Assembly (NCBI GenBank): GCA_026261815.1
Contig: JAMPIT010000566.1
Coordinates: forward strand, 26,251,001 to 26,315,000
Length of the DNA: 64,000 nt
Direction of reading: 5' to 3'
Source of the DNA: Monarcha castaneiventris obscurior
Lineage: Eukaryota; Chordata; Aves; Passeriformes; Monarchidae
The position numbers were made by a program, and so were the translations under genes. Positions 51,601-64,000 of the stretch are shown piece by piece; the first letter of the stretch is position 1; the number at the start of each line of letters is the position of its first letter. The notes under the pieces are model-generated. The model saw nothing but the letters and a program-made list of their open reading frames with translations. It did not search any database and was not told the DNA's origin.

Positions 51601-52382
51601 CCCTGGTACACCCTGTGCCCAGTGGGCGGCCTGGTGCCCACCTCCTTTCCCTTGCCTGGTGCAGCACCATCCCCTGCACTCCTCATGACTGACTGCCACT
51701 CCTAAGGGTCTGAAAGGTTATCCTGGAAATGAAGAAGAAAAATCCTCACAGTACTTCAAAGTCCAGGAATATCATTAAACCCTACTACATCTTCCTGCAT
51801 CACGGTCAGGGGACAGCAACAGTGAAGGGCAAGAGTAGAAGAGTAAGAAAGGTGAGGAACAAAAAATAAAAATCCATGCTCTGTTTTTCTCTCACTTTGG
51901 GATACCCTCCAAATTAACAAAATTTTCTCCTGATAAGATCAAATATGAAAGGGAAGGCCATACTGAATTAAGAGCTTATGGTTCAGGTGTTACAGAAGTA
52001 CTTGGGAGGAAGGAAACACATCAGCTAAGCAACCAAGGTGAGTGATTTCTTCTTAAATACAACTTCAGCAACAAGGTATGACTACTCAAAATGGAGCTGT
52101 TTGAGAATGGCACGCTTCAATACTTCTCCCTTATCTAACAACTGCTCATGAATTTAAAAATATATTATGCACTTGTATGTGTTTGTTTCTTTTTCAGACA
52201 ATGTTGAAGCATTAGTATGAGCCTACCATGAACTTTACAGAACTCTGGAAGAAATACTGGATTAGAAGTGACCTGCTTACTGTGTTCTGGGTGAGTAGAT
52301 TTAAACAGAACACAAATATTCCTGTTGGGAACTACTTTCCTGGCTTAGCTTGAAAGAGTCCAGTGCCTGAATCTTTGTAAAG

Positions 52383-52399
52383 AAAAAAAAAAAAAAAAA
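52383..52399. repeat. Poly(A) run of 17
   Basis: A pure A run with no recognisable retroelement body on either side. Confidence 0.85.
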
Positions 52400-54324
52400 T
52401 TCACCAAAGTCAATAGTACTCAAAAGAAAAGAGAATTTAAAAATAAAACAAAGACATCCAGCATGACCCATGGATTGCTCCAGTGACAGTTTCACAGCAT
52501 TCTGCAGTCACACCATGACATACATTTCTAACACTTTTCATTAATGAGATACTTTTTGTTGTTGTTGTTCAATTGTACCAGAAGAAGAAGAGAAAGGCGT
52601 TTTGGCTTTGACTCTGCTGTGAGCTCCAAACTGAACTGTAGCACAAAGAACACTGTTAACACAATTATACCTGCATTAGAAGTCTATCAGAGAAAATAAA
52701 AAGACGAGGAGACGAACTGACTCTTTAAGGTGACTGAAATACACACATACTCACATTTCCTTTGAGAAGTGCCATCACAGAAAGATAAAGCAATAGAACA
52801 GGTAAGAGAGCCTTGATTTAGGGAAAAAAGGAACCCAAAACCTCAATTCTTTCCCTCATTAAAAACACTCTTGCAGAAACAGTCTTACTTCAAAGCTCTT
52901 CTGTTTACACAGCCGTAAAGCTTACACGTACTGTATTATTGGTTCACAGTTTTACAACTATCAAAAATATCCTTTTCTGAGATTAAAAATCCAGTTACAA
53001 ACAAAAGTACTCATCTAGATATGGCTTTATTAAATAACAGTGACTGACTGAACATCACAAGCCAAAGTAACAAAACAAGCTTTTCAGCTTGCTATCTAAA
53101 ACAAAGAAAATGGAGGGAAGTGTTTGCCAAAGATGTGACAAATGGCCTTTTTCTCTGCTATTTTTCTAGAAGCATTATTAACACAGAAAGGAAACACAAA
53201 GCCTTAAAATATGCCAAACCACGTCCATGTAAGATAACTTTGCATTGTGTACCACTTTTAAGACAAAATTCCAACATAAGGCTGTCAAAACGATAGCTCC
53301 AAAGGGCCCATTTACATTTTCCTAGAGCTAATGAATTGCCATGGAAAATGGCAGCAGGCAAGCTTATGGGAAGCATCTCTAAATCTGTTTTTGCTCTTTT
53401 GAAACTATGAGCCCAACTGCTTTGCTTGGGAGTGAAACACTCCCTTTTGGATTCTAACAAAGACTGAAAGAATCCTAGTGTAACATTGTAAAAAAAAGTC
53501 ATGGAAGTAGTATCCATTTGTCACGCACAAAGAGAAAATGTAAGGGAAAAGGGTGGGAAAATACACATGGACAATTTAACCTGCATTTTATAATGTCTAG
53601 AATAGGTGCTTGAAAGAAAACTACATACAACAGGAAAGAGTATTTACTATAATTTTTTATGTGCCAATAGTTACTCTGAGACAGCAAACCTGACAGAATT
53701 GAACTTCATGCAGTGCCTGGATTACAGCTGACTTGAACTCAAAAGCGTCTGCACAAGACAATAACATATCCTAATTAGCTCTAATAAAAGCCAGTTTAAG
53801 GGCACAGCTCTTCATAGCCCTCTTTTGACCTCTGAGCAAACAGAGAACACTGGAAACAATTCATTACATGAAAAAATGCTTACTTTCTATCCAAATAGTA
53901 TAAACCAGTTTTCTCTTAATAGAAAAAATAGAAATTGACCTTGCATAGTAGGAAAATGGGGTATAAAGACTGACTGCTTTTTGGATGCTGACACATGGTC
54001 TGGGTCTTCAGTTTACTTAGTCCAGAACATTTTGGTAAAATGATTGCAAAACTGTACTAGCGAAACCTAGATATCATTAAACTGATGAAGCACAGTTGAT
54101 TAAACATTTAGGTAGCCGGAAGAACTTGGGACACAAATGCTGGCGACAAAGACAAGCTTATGTAAAGTTGATGACCTGGTATATAACTTAGCCCGATTAG
54201 TAAGGAAACAGCACAGCACTTTCACAGGGAAACTAAGAAGAAATTTGGAGGGAGCAACTTAAAAATCCTCCTTCCTGAGAGTTTCCACTGTGATTTAACA
54301 CTACACAGTGTAACACACTCCTCA

Positions 54325-54348
54325 CCCTCCTCCCTCCCTCCCTCCCCC
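54325..54348. repeat. CCCT pyrimidine repeat
   Basis: About five CCCT/CTCC units form a short C-rich pyrimidine tract. It is too short and too irregular to argue for a G-quadruplex with confidence. Confidence 0.75.
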
Positions 54349-54506
54349 GACATTTGTTTCTATTGTTCAATCATCCAAAACTCCCAAGAAAAACTTTCTC
54401 ACAACAGCTCCAGAGAAAGAACCCAGCGAATGAACAAGGGTCTTACACTCTGTGCTTCTCTTCCACTGTTACCATTGCACCTTCCTTTCTTAATCATAGG
54501 CAATAG

Positions 54507-54540
54507 ACAAGATTCAAGTATCAACAAGATTCAAGTATTA
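54507..54540. repeat. Tandem 17-mer duplication
   Basis: Two adjacent 17-base units, ACAAGATTCAAGTATCA and ACAAGATTCAAGTATTA, differ at one base. This looks like a recent replication-slippage duplication. Confidence 0.85.
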
Positions 54541-55967
54541 AGGAATGATTAAATTATCAAATCAAATAGACTATGTCAGAACTGCAGAATACCGAAGCAT
54601 GTCATGGCACTTAGGTCTGGGCAAGTACCTTTACCACATCCTTCCCATGCAATGGGATAAAACCTGAGTGTACAATAATCCTTGCCCTCAGGAATAAACT
54701 CAAGTCCATTGCCTACATGGGAATAACAGCATATTGTGGCCAGGTCTTTAAACTAAAAAAAATTAAAAGAGCAGGACTGTGGGAATGTTACAACACTAGA
54801 GTATTCACTTAAGCACAACATCAACAGCTTGACAGGCAATGCCACATTCAACCTTTGTTCCTTTCCACCCAATCTTTTCCCACAGCCGAAGTGTTTGTGA
54901 AGACAGCTATATCCAAAGGTATGTAGGAGCACCCATTTGAGACAAAGGTAGAGAGTACTGAGACAAAAAGATGACAATGTCATCTCACTGCTGTTTCAGT
55001 CCCAGTTTTGCAATTACAGATATCATAATTTTGATTGTATGGTCACAACACCTGGAATTCCAAGCCAGAGTCATCTTTTATTTTTTTCCCTTTTATGTTT
55101 TTCACCAAAAAAATTCAAGTTTCTAGGGACTGCAGCATAAATTTCTAATGACACAGGCACCTTTCTTTTCAACTGTCAAAAAAAAGTAATCTGCTGAGAA
55201 TTTGTGCTTCACTGCTTCCATTCTGTAATTTAACAATGATAAATTACAGATCAACATTTAAGGATCAACATTCGACTCCACAGCCTAAGACCCTTATTAT
55301 TGTCATGCTGTTTTCCACTGAACAATTCTACTGCAAAAGTAAGAATCTGGAGTGACACAAGTACACCTGAGGTCCAAACTGATTCATGTCTTATCTTCAG
55401 TCACATTTCAGTGGGCAGGAATTTAAGCAGTTTATGTATATTACATACATTTTTCTCCCCAGTGACACTTTTATAGAAAACTACTTTGCTTCCACACTGA
55501 TACTGGCCTTACACCCAAAAATCATGTACCTCTGCAGGAAGGATTATACACCTAAAATTTTGAGCAGAAGACTTCTCTCAAGTCCAGCACAAAAAGCAAG
55601 TTTGGACATTTCTTCACTCCTATTCATTTGAAAGCATCCTCTAAGATCAGTTCTTCTGGACAATATCTTAGAAATCCCCACCTTGATGCTTCTAAAGGAG
55701 ATCCTGTTTTTTTGAAAGCTCCCCTTTATCTTAAGTTCAGGATTAGTAGTGTATTTTTCACACTGCTTTTTCTTTCAGGAAACATCATCTAAAGGTCTAA
55801 CTCTATTGATTGCAGTTTCTGTTTTGCCTGAGACTAAATTGGCCATCTTTGTTTTATTCATCAGGACTCATTCCCAGAAGCCTGCTTTAGCCAGTACCTG
55901 AATTACAGACTACCAGCAACAGGCAGCACAAGCATAGCAGAGGTCCAGCTAGTCTAGATACACCCTA

Positions 55968-56000
55968 AATTCCTTCATTCCTTCAGAATTCCTTCAGAAT
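55968..56000. repeat. ATTCCTTC(AG) short tandem repeat
   Basis: Three tandem copies of ATTCCTTC, the last two extended by AGA. Confidence 0.75.
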
Positions 56001-59000
56001 AACCTCTTGCATGAGTTCAGACAAGTCATTTCACTGTACCTTAGTCATCTTCCACAACTGAAATACTTACACAAGCCTTTTACACATGAGATACATATGC
56101 AGCAGAAGCAGAGTTAAGTGCTCTGAGGTAGAGTTGCAGGGATTACTTTAATAATGTTTCTGAGAAAATTTTACTGAAGAACAACTTCAGTGGATAATTT
56201 CATCAAAAATTTGTATTCTAAACAACCCACACAAGAGAAAGCATGCTCTAACAAATGAGAAGAATCATTATCCCCCACCCTCTCATAATTGTCCTTACAT
56301 CTTTTGGGGAAACACAGGTTTCCCCAAAACACTGTCACTGTACTGAGCTATTTAGCCCATTTAGCTCCAGCTGGGGCCATCAGTCTAAGAGAAAGCAAAA
56401 ACATTGCAACACTCAATTCTTCACCTGATACTTACCTATTCTCCAGTGATTTTCAAAGTATTTTCTGAACCTTAAATGATCTCTCCACTGAGTAGTATCT
56501 AGAGATTCCTCCTCAGAGCACTTGATCAGCCTCCCTTTAAAGTCATGCAATGCAAAGATGGGAGGGATATACTCCTCCTGCCTCCTCCCCTTAAAAAAAA
56601 AAAAAAGTTATTTCAAACACATTGTGCTAGCACATCCTGCCTCAGCAGACTGTTTTGAGTTCTTCCACCTAATTGACAATATATTTATGCTCCTGACCAT
56701 AGTGCTCTAGAGAGTAAAATAAACCCCCAAGTATCCAGTGCTGGGCCAAAAACTCCAAAACCTCCTGAACAAAAGATAATAATGCCATAATTAAAACCAT
56801 GATAAGTCATTAGAAGCACTTCACTACTACTAAGACAGAAAACTTGGCATAGTATTAAAGTACAATGAACAAAGCAACAGAAAACACTCCCACAGCATTA
56901 AACACTGGGAACAAAAACATACAGACAAATGATAGATTGTTTGTGAAGCAGATAGCAATATTGTTTACAATTACAATCTCACATTATTCTTCAAATGTTC
57001 TTCCTAACACTGCTGGCTGCTTGGCACTGTGTTTATAACAAACTTTCTTGAAGGTCAAATTGTACCAGAAAACTATCTCAATATTAATGGAAGGTTGCAT
57101 ATTTGTTAAGTGCCTCACATCTCACACCACTGATCTATCTGAAGAAAGTACTGATTTAGAAGAATACCCCACATAATTTTTCTACTTATAGTTATGCTTT
57201 TGTGACATAGTTCCAATTCAGTTAACTTAATGTAAATGATAACTGGTTGATTCAGCAGGATATGGGTATAGGCATGATTGTATGGCTAATTTTTCAATCT
57301 TTATTTAAAAATCATTGCGTATAGACCACAAATGTATCAAAAATCAGCACTTTTTTTTTTTAAGTTTTTATTTAAATTCAAGAAGTCTTAAGAAAGGGGC
57401 ATTTCCATGGAATATTGTCATTTATATATTGTCAGTTTGATACATAAGCTTTCTATTGTGAAAACAACTTACAAATATGCCCTCTAAGCCATCATATTGC
57501 ATCTTGAGCTCTTCCTTGTAACCAAGACTCAAGGAACATGTGTAAGCCTGATTTATATTTCATGAATTAACTTAATTAATGCCAAGAGAAGGAAAAAGAA
57601 ATCATTTTATTCAGTCAAAGAGAATTCAGGAAGCAAAGCCAATAAAAGGCTTTATAAAATATAATAATGCATTAAAAAATCTATGAAAGGTCATCAATTA
57701 AGAACTTTTTAACATGTCAGCTAAGATGAAGAATTTGGACATCCAAAAATCTGTAAAATGATCCTCTAGGGGAGTTGTATACAATATGTAGCAGTTATGG
57801 CTGATGAGCTCATGAGTGAAAGGTAGGAAAAAAGATCTTTTGATTAAAAAAAAAAGTAGTTTGGCAGTTACAGAAGGGCCTCTGGACCACAAGTGTTTAT
57901 AAAATTAGTAAGTATCTAAATTAACTGGAGCAGGACATACAGAAGTAAAATGAAGAAAAAGAAAACCTATATGCGGTTTACAACACAATATTACAGGATA
58001 ATCATAAAAGGAATGAATGAAGAAAACAAAATGTCAGGGTTGGAGTTTTTTTCAATTTACAACATACAGAAATTTTATTTTTTTTTAAAGCCTGAAGGCC
58101 TTTTCCTGATGTATCCCTACTGTAGCAGTCTATTTGAGCTGCTGATGAGTTGCTTTGTATTTTTCTGGCCTTACCAAGACTCAGTTCTCCACTGCTACAG
58201 TGTCAAATGATAACAGGCCATTGCTGTTGTGCAGCCTTGAGGGAAGTATTGACACAAGGGAATAGCATACATGATGCATGTATCACCTTGTCCAATATCT
58301 TTTGGAACAGGCTTTATTGTAATTTCAAGTTACTTCAAACTACATTTTGCCTCCACTACTCAGTTTTGGCAGCCACTTCAGAGTAGCTTTAGGAATACTC
58401 ACTTTTATGGTCAGAAATGGAGTCACTCAGAAACTCTCTGGCAAAACAAGAGTCACACTAGAAAGAGTCATCGGCTGAATCTAACCTGATTTAATGAACC
58501 ACCTTGGATTCAGCTCTCAAAGAACTGAAATGGAATCTTGCCTGACTTCCCAGTAGGTGGCTGGAAGCCTCGAGAACCAACATGTCCAAAGTTGGAGTAG
58601 CTAGCCATGAGGAGGCACTTTGGACATCCCCATTACTTAACCTGTACCAGTGCCAGAGATCCTGAAGCTTCTAATTATTTCGACTGCAGGTGTCCAGAGG
58701 TCTGACAGCTCTGGGAGTCTTTCACACCATGAGAAACCTGCTCTGACTGCACAGCCTGAGCCACCCCAGACTCCATTAGCCAGGCCACGTAGTTTCACAC
58801 ATGCTGGGATTGTTCTTAGCACAGAATTAAACGTTGCAACAGAGCAGGCCTGGCAAGCAGGCTGATGCTGGAAACACTATATCCTGCTTTGCCTCATCTG
58901 CCTTCTTTAGTGGATTTACATGGCAAGATGCTATCAGTGGGGTAGGCTACTGGTCTGTTTTGACCCCAATGGTAACTGATATCCCTGTCCTTATCTGGAC

Positions 59001-62000
59001 CCACTACACTTATCTTATTTTCTTCATTTCCTGTTGAAAAAGACAAGGGAGAGAGCAGCTGGGTGGATGTCCAGCAGGCAAACAAGGTCAACTCACCCCA
59101 TCTTCAGTGTGTTATTTCCCAGAAATCTATAGTTAAGAAGTGAGGGAGATATTAAAGAATCACAATTCCAAGAAAGACTTACAGCATGACTGAAGTGATT
59201 CTTTTCTCCTCCTTCACAGATAAACTTTACCAATTTCAAAAATATTTTGATGAAAAATTGTAACTTTATAGTGGAAATCGTATATTTAACCATCCTAGCA
59301 GTAGAAGTAGTACTACTGCTTACATTTACTAACAATAATTAACTACTTACATTTACCAAGAAAAATTAATTTCTAACAAGTAAAAACTGTTGACTGAAAG
59401 TTATTAACCAGGACCAACAACGGAATAGTTTGTAACTATCAAAATTTTTCCAGCCACTTTTTTATATTAAAAAATATCATTTTCTCTTGAAGAATCCACA
59501 AGGTGGCTGCAGTTGCCTAGGAAACCCAATTTCTAAAACATACATTAAAAAAACCTCAAAAATCCAATGCATGAAGCACCTAACATGAATTATACACCCA
59601 ATGCAATACTCATTTTCATTTTGAAATAGATCCACATGAGAATATCAAATCCAAGACTACTAAATGTTTCTCCAACTCTAGTCTTGCATCTAGCCAGCTT
59701 CACATATCCGAACAGGTTCAAGAGCATAACTTATTTTGGTGCATAGAGTAGTTGGGTCCAGCTTTTGGCATCCACTGACTGAGAAACTAAAAGACCTTGT
59801 GGACCATGTGGGCATAATCACAGGATTGAAGCTTTTACTCATGTCTGTTCAGGCTCTTTCACTTAAGTTTTATGCTAATATTTCAACTTAATATTCTGGA
59901 CTATCACTTAAGTCACTCCATTTATATTGTGGGTTTTTTCATTATTTTTGTGCACATCTTGTATATTCTATGCAATTTGGATCACTCCAACCACACAAAC
60001 ACAACATAGCTACAGAATATTTAAAAAAGGTACATATAGTCCAAGTACAATGTAACTCCAATACTGAGAGAGAATAAAACAGGGTAAGATGTTTATTTTT
60101 AAAAAGATGCTGTGAATATGGAAATACCAGTAAACAGGACTGTGCAAGCATCCTTCCCAGCTTCCACTGCTGCTTTCCCAGATTTAAGGGGCTGCTGCTT
60201 TTCCAGATCTTCCCCGTTATACACTTGGTCAGCATTACTGCAGGGGTTGCTGCCTCTCATACACGGCTGTCAAACTGAGACTATTTTATTAGGATTTTGA
60301 AAAAAAGTTGCAAAACTGGTCTAGACCACCTTGACAGAATTCAGCAAACAACAGGCTACGTGCCTGTCAGCTGGCATTTTGGCAGTGAGCAGTGATTGGT
60401 GTAGCTATGTCCCAAACTGTATGAACTGCAGGAATGCATGCAGTCACTTTCCTATTCTGCAGGATAAAATACACCTCCATGATACACGAGCAAACAGACT
60501 TTATGCAGGTGAAAGGCAAAAAGAGGAATTATGGCAGAGAGCTTCAGTGGAGTGGACAGCAGGTCCACCAGGCTGGGAGCAGGCAGAGCTGCCCATTGCC
60601 ATCTGCTTTCACTGGTGGGAGCACCAGTGGGGACTCTGCCATCTGTGTGCAGCCTGGGCAAACCAGGGCAGGGGAGAACAAGGCCTGGAGTTAGGGGCTG
60701 TCCAGCTTCCAGCACTTCCTTGGGCCACCAGCTTGACCCCAACCTTGGAAAGTTGGTTTTGTGGTAAAGTTCGGAAGCAAAATGCCTCTGCAAGCTGTAT
60801 AACAGCAGTCTTGGTCAACTCCTTTTTCCCACAACCTCATAAACATTGATCTTGTCTCAAGCTTCCACACAGGACACCACAGGGTCTCTTTCATCTCCCA
60901 GCAGAGACACATGCGTAGTGATGATACCTGAACATACCTCCAAGAAGACTTCGATGAAAAATGCTCATGGTAATACTGAAATGAGCCTTATTTTCCCCTC
61001 AGTTATACTTATTTAGTCCCTACTAAAAACAGCAGCTGCTAGTTTTACACATCTTTCCTTTTCCCAGCTTCCTATGAGAACAGCAGTCACAGACCACTGC
61101 AATGTACTAACTACACCCTATGGTTTGGCATGGAGACTTCAAAGTTCAAAAGTAGCCTTTTCTTAAGTGACAGTCTTGTTTATCTGTCTGCTCCTTCTTT
61201 GCATCTCTCAGCATGCTTTCAGGTTTATTCTTATATAATTTAAGCCTTTTATCTTGCACTTCCTTCTCTTTTAAGCAAGTTAAGCACAAAACACAGATAT
61301 GGAAAGAAGCAGAATTTTAAAACTGTCCTTTTCAAATCAGGAATGAGGATTTTGTTTGTCTACAGCAACCTAGTAACAACTTATTGGTGAATAAAAGACA
61401 CGTGAAAGTTAGAAAACAATAGTATTATACAAACCTCCATCAAAACAAGCAAGGAGACCCTTATGCACCATTAGTCTTTCTGTAATGAGACAGCAGTGCA
61501 CTCAGTGAATAGTGTCATCACCAAAATTAGCTCTGTTTGCACTTGGTTTAAAGCAGGTAGATAAAGTTATAATGTCACTGTTCAGTGGACACTATAGATC
61601 TTAGTCTTTTACTATATATGGAACCCAGGTAGATGGTTAATATCTTGAAACATGTCCCAAAGGAGAGAGCAAAATAAAATTGTGAGGGATAGAATTGCAG
61701 TTCTGTGTCCCACAGGTAAAATTCTTATTTAGTTAGTTTTTTCAAAAGATATTCTTTGTCTTTCATAAAAACTCGGAAGTAAAACCCAGACCTCAATAGA
61801 CTCAAATGATCACATGGGGAAAATATGCAGATATTGCATGCAACAGTAATGTCACAACAAAACTTAGGCTGTGTGGGGGAGAAGAATATAGAAAGAAGGC
61901 AGTAACAAGTAAATTGCCTTAGCGATACAAAGATAACATCAGCAGTCTGAACAACCTGCTTCTTTTTAAATCAGTGAAGGGGAGGTAAGGTTGGCTCTTG

Positions 62001-62808
62001 ACTGTACTCTGTGTTTTATGCTGTACAGGAGCTCCCAAACATGGATTAAGAAAGATGATCCCTAGTTTGTAATGGCTCTCAGATTTTCTGAGTACTTCAC
62101 ATCAACCCATGACTTCGATTTCCCATACAGATATGCTTTGTTGAAAAGAGATTTCAAATTTATTGAACAAAGTTATATTAAACAGTGGGTACACACAGCT
62201 ATTGTCTTCATCCTAAAGACTCAATAGTCTCTTGGATGGTCTCAGTCCAAACAAAGAAGCAACCTGAGCATAAATATCCTAGGATGGTTGCAGAAGTCTC
62301 TGCAAACCAAGAGGGTGGGTGCTGGTCTGAGACCTTTGTAACAGTTTATTTGAACAAAGGCATATACTTCAGCCACCCATACTTGGTCACATTTCTGGGG
62401 ATATTTCTTCCACATGAAGGAATATGCCATGAATTCAAATGCTGCAAACCACTTTTTTTTTTTAACTACCACCCATAACATCTGTTTATTTTGTTTCAAA
62501 CAATTGTACTCCACTTCTGAAATTATTTTAATGAGAAGTAAGATGCCAACAGCACTGATTTAACCAATATCACATAGAGCAAAGAACACTTGTTCAGCGT
62601 TTTGTGTTCCTGAAGTCCGTGCTGTCAAGTGATGCTAAAAAGAATCCGGGGAAAACCTATCCTTAAGCAGCTCCAGAGCTGTAGGAATTTGCAGCTGCTT
62701 GTTCTATATTCCCTTCCATGAAGGATGTTCATCATTAACCAGAATTTTGTTTAGATCCCAATACTCTCATGCACACATTTGAAATGTAGGCATCTAATGG
62801 TCAGTAGT

Positions 62809-62830
62809 GTGAATTGTCATCACAATTCAC
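62809..62830. repeat. Perfect 9-bp inverted repeat
   Basis: GTGAATTGT and ACAATTCAC flank a 4-base loop. No element context is recognised. Confidence 0.8.
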
Positions 62831-64000
62831 TATAGGACAGAGGTAGCTGCTCCTGGTACTTAGCAGAAATGAAACAAAACAAAACTCACCCCCTAATAAA
62901 CAAGGAAAAAAAAGTCAAAAGCCACAAAACAATAAATTAATATCTTATAAGCAGTTTCAGAGGGGTGAAGTTTAGCACAGTCTGGCACGAACATATGATC
63001 AAAATTATTAAATTACTCTAACCTGAGGCCTGTCACCCAGTTAGCTGTATGTGCAAGGTTTTAGCCTTTCACTCTGACTTCCAATTCATTTTACTTTGCA
63101 TTTAGAAAGGCTCCAAGTGCATAAAGTGATTTTGGCTGATGGTGCCTTTCTATACTACTGCAACTGAATCACTTCAAACTGCATGCTCACTGAACTTCTG
63201 ATAAGTTAACATAAAAACGTCTTTCTTTGTCCAACTTGCTCCCTGTGAACTTGCTTGGGAACAGAAGGGTTGATATTCTGAGGTAGGTATATAGGCTGCA
63301 ACCTGTGAATCTAAGGTGAGTTTCTCTAGTTTCTGGAATACAGTATGTTTCTAAATCAAAGGACAGTGTTTCACTACAAAAGGCAATGGCTATTTTGGCC
63401 AAAAGCAGTATCAGTTGCTCATTATTTGGTTTTGTGAGCCAGTAAAGAGTGTGAGTTAAACTGAAAGGTTTCAGGCTGAGGTTCCCTTAGAGTAGTCATG
63501 ATGCCTGTGAAAGCCTCCCAAATCCCTGTAATGAATGTCAGTCTTCTGTAGAAATTGGGAAGTTCTGAATTTACAAAACCTGTCTCCTCGACCACTGGAA
63601 AAGGTTAGCACCACAGGAACCATCCAGAAGTGGGCTTGGCATCTTCCTAGGCAGTAAAAAGGAAGATCACTATGTCATACCATATTCTCTCAGCAGCATT
63701 TAGTTTCACGCCTTTTTTTTCATCCAAACAAATTTATCATAAAACCTGTGTGACCGCTGTGAACAAACACAAAAAAAAATCAAAAAATTCAGACCGCCTA
63801 TCACAACACTTTTTCTCTGCCACTGACAACTGAGGAGCTGTTTAAGCTTCCTGCTTTCCTTTCTCCCATCTACTTCAGTTTATTTGCTAAATAATCCCCT
63901 GCATTGGCCATCACAGAGCTAAGATTACTAGAGTGTACTTCTGTCCATTCCTTTTAGTATATATGGGCCTACTGCCCATGAATTTGTTGATTTTCTGGAA

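Larger units (their letters stand above)
48626..64000. other. Long non-coding stretch to the right edge, no gene recognised
   Basis: Unique AT-rich DNA with small repeats: poly(A) runs at 52383-52399 and 56593-56606, a CCCT run at 54325-54348, a 17-mer tandem duplication at 54507-54540, ATTCCTTC repeats at 55968-56000 and a hairpin at 62809-62830. Slightly GC-richer blocks lie at 51450-51690 and 60530-60800. Frames of 173 codons (49571-50092) and 172 codons (60331-60849) are the longest in the window but lack domains. If MYO16 transcription starts within the window it would be in or left of this region; no CpG-rich promoter was seen. Confidence 0.5.

Noticed and set aside
51455..51688. Ala/Pro-rich plus-strand frame
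   Set aside because: A C-rich patch produces Pro/Ala/Leu codons in any frame, and both strands are open.
60331..60849. Plus-strand 172-codon open frame with Trp- and Cys-rich content
   Set aside because: It sits in a GC-richer patch where stops are scarce, and two other plus frames and the minus strand are open over the same bases, so no frame is favoured.
1..64000. CRISPR arrays, bacterial operons, tRNA or rRNA genes
   Set aside because: No regularly spaced repeats, no operon-like gene packing, no cloverleaf or rRNA motifs were seen; the genome is clearly vertebrate.

Overview
This window reads as vertebrate, and almost certainly bird, nuclear DNA. The base composition is AT-rich, coding content is very sparse, and microsatellites and poly(A) runs are scattered throughout. 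The clearest lineage marker is the set of CR1 LINE 3' ends, including the typical avian terminal ATTCTATGATTCTA motif. Two nearly identical solo LTRs and a third, unrelated LTR-like block also fit a bird genome. I cannot name the species. A passerine is possible, but that is inference. Nothing here looks bacterial, plasmid-borne or like a free virus.

I am confident of one protein-coding element: a minus-strand exon at 6975-7238. It carries the start codon and the first 75 codons of MYO16 (unconventional myosin XVI). It has a good splice acceptor at its 5' edge, a phase-1 splice donor at its 3' edge, and an RVxF-type PP1-docking motif just before the ankyrin repeats would begin. The ankyrin and motor exons are not visible, so positions 1-6974 are the following intron, which runs off the left edge. 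Because the exon opens with a splice acceptor, most or all of 7239-64000 should be upstream intron or 5' flanking DNA of the same gene. I could not identify the upstream exon or promoter.

Layout: 1-6974 is intron with a solo LTR at 6112-6586. 6975-7238 is the MYO16 exon. 7239-24999 is non-coding, with an old minus-strand CR1 (about 11080-11370), a very old plus-strand CR1 (about 18790-19100), a long GAA purine tract (19815-19944) and a puzzling coding-like patch (20697-20872). 25060-25521 and 30184-30579 are plus-strand CR1 3' ends, the second with an internal deletion. 31452-31924 is the second copy of the solo LTR. About 33849-34379 is a different LTR-like block with a stem-loop and CTCTTG-type hexamers. 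38659-38772 is an AT-only palindromic tract. 47921-48625 is a minus-strand CR1. The rest is unannotatable intron or intergenic DNA.

I found no convincing novel biological system. The items most worth checking are the MYO16 leader (a minimal ATG-TAA uORF, an overlapping uORF and an alternative in-frame extension), the long imperfect hairpin shared by the two solo LTRs, the hairpin-bearing LTR-like block, and the coding-like patch near 20.8 kb.
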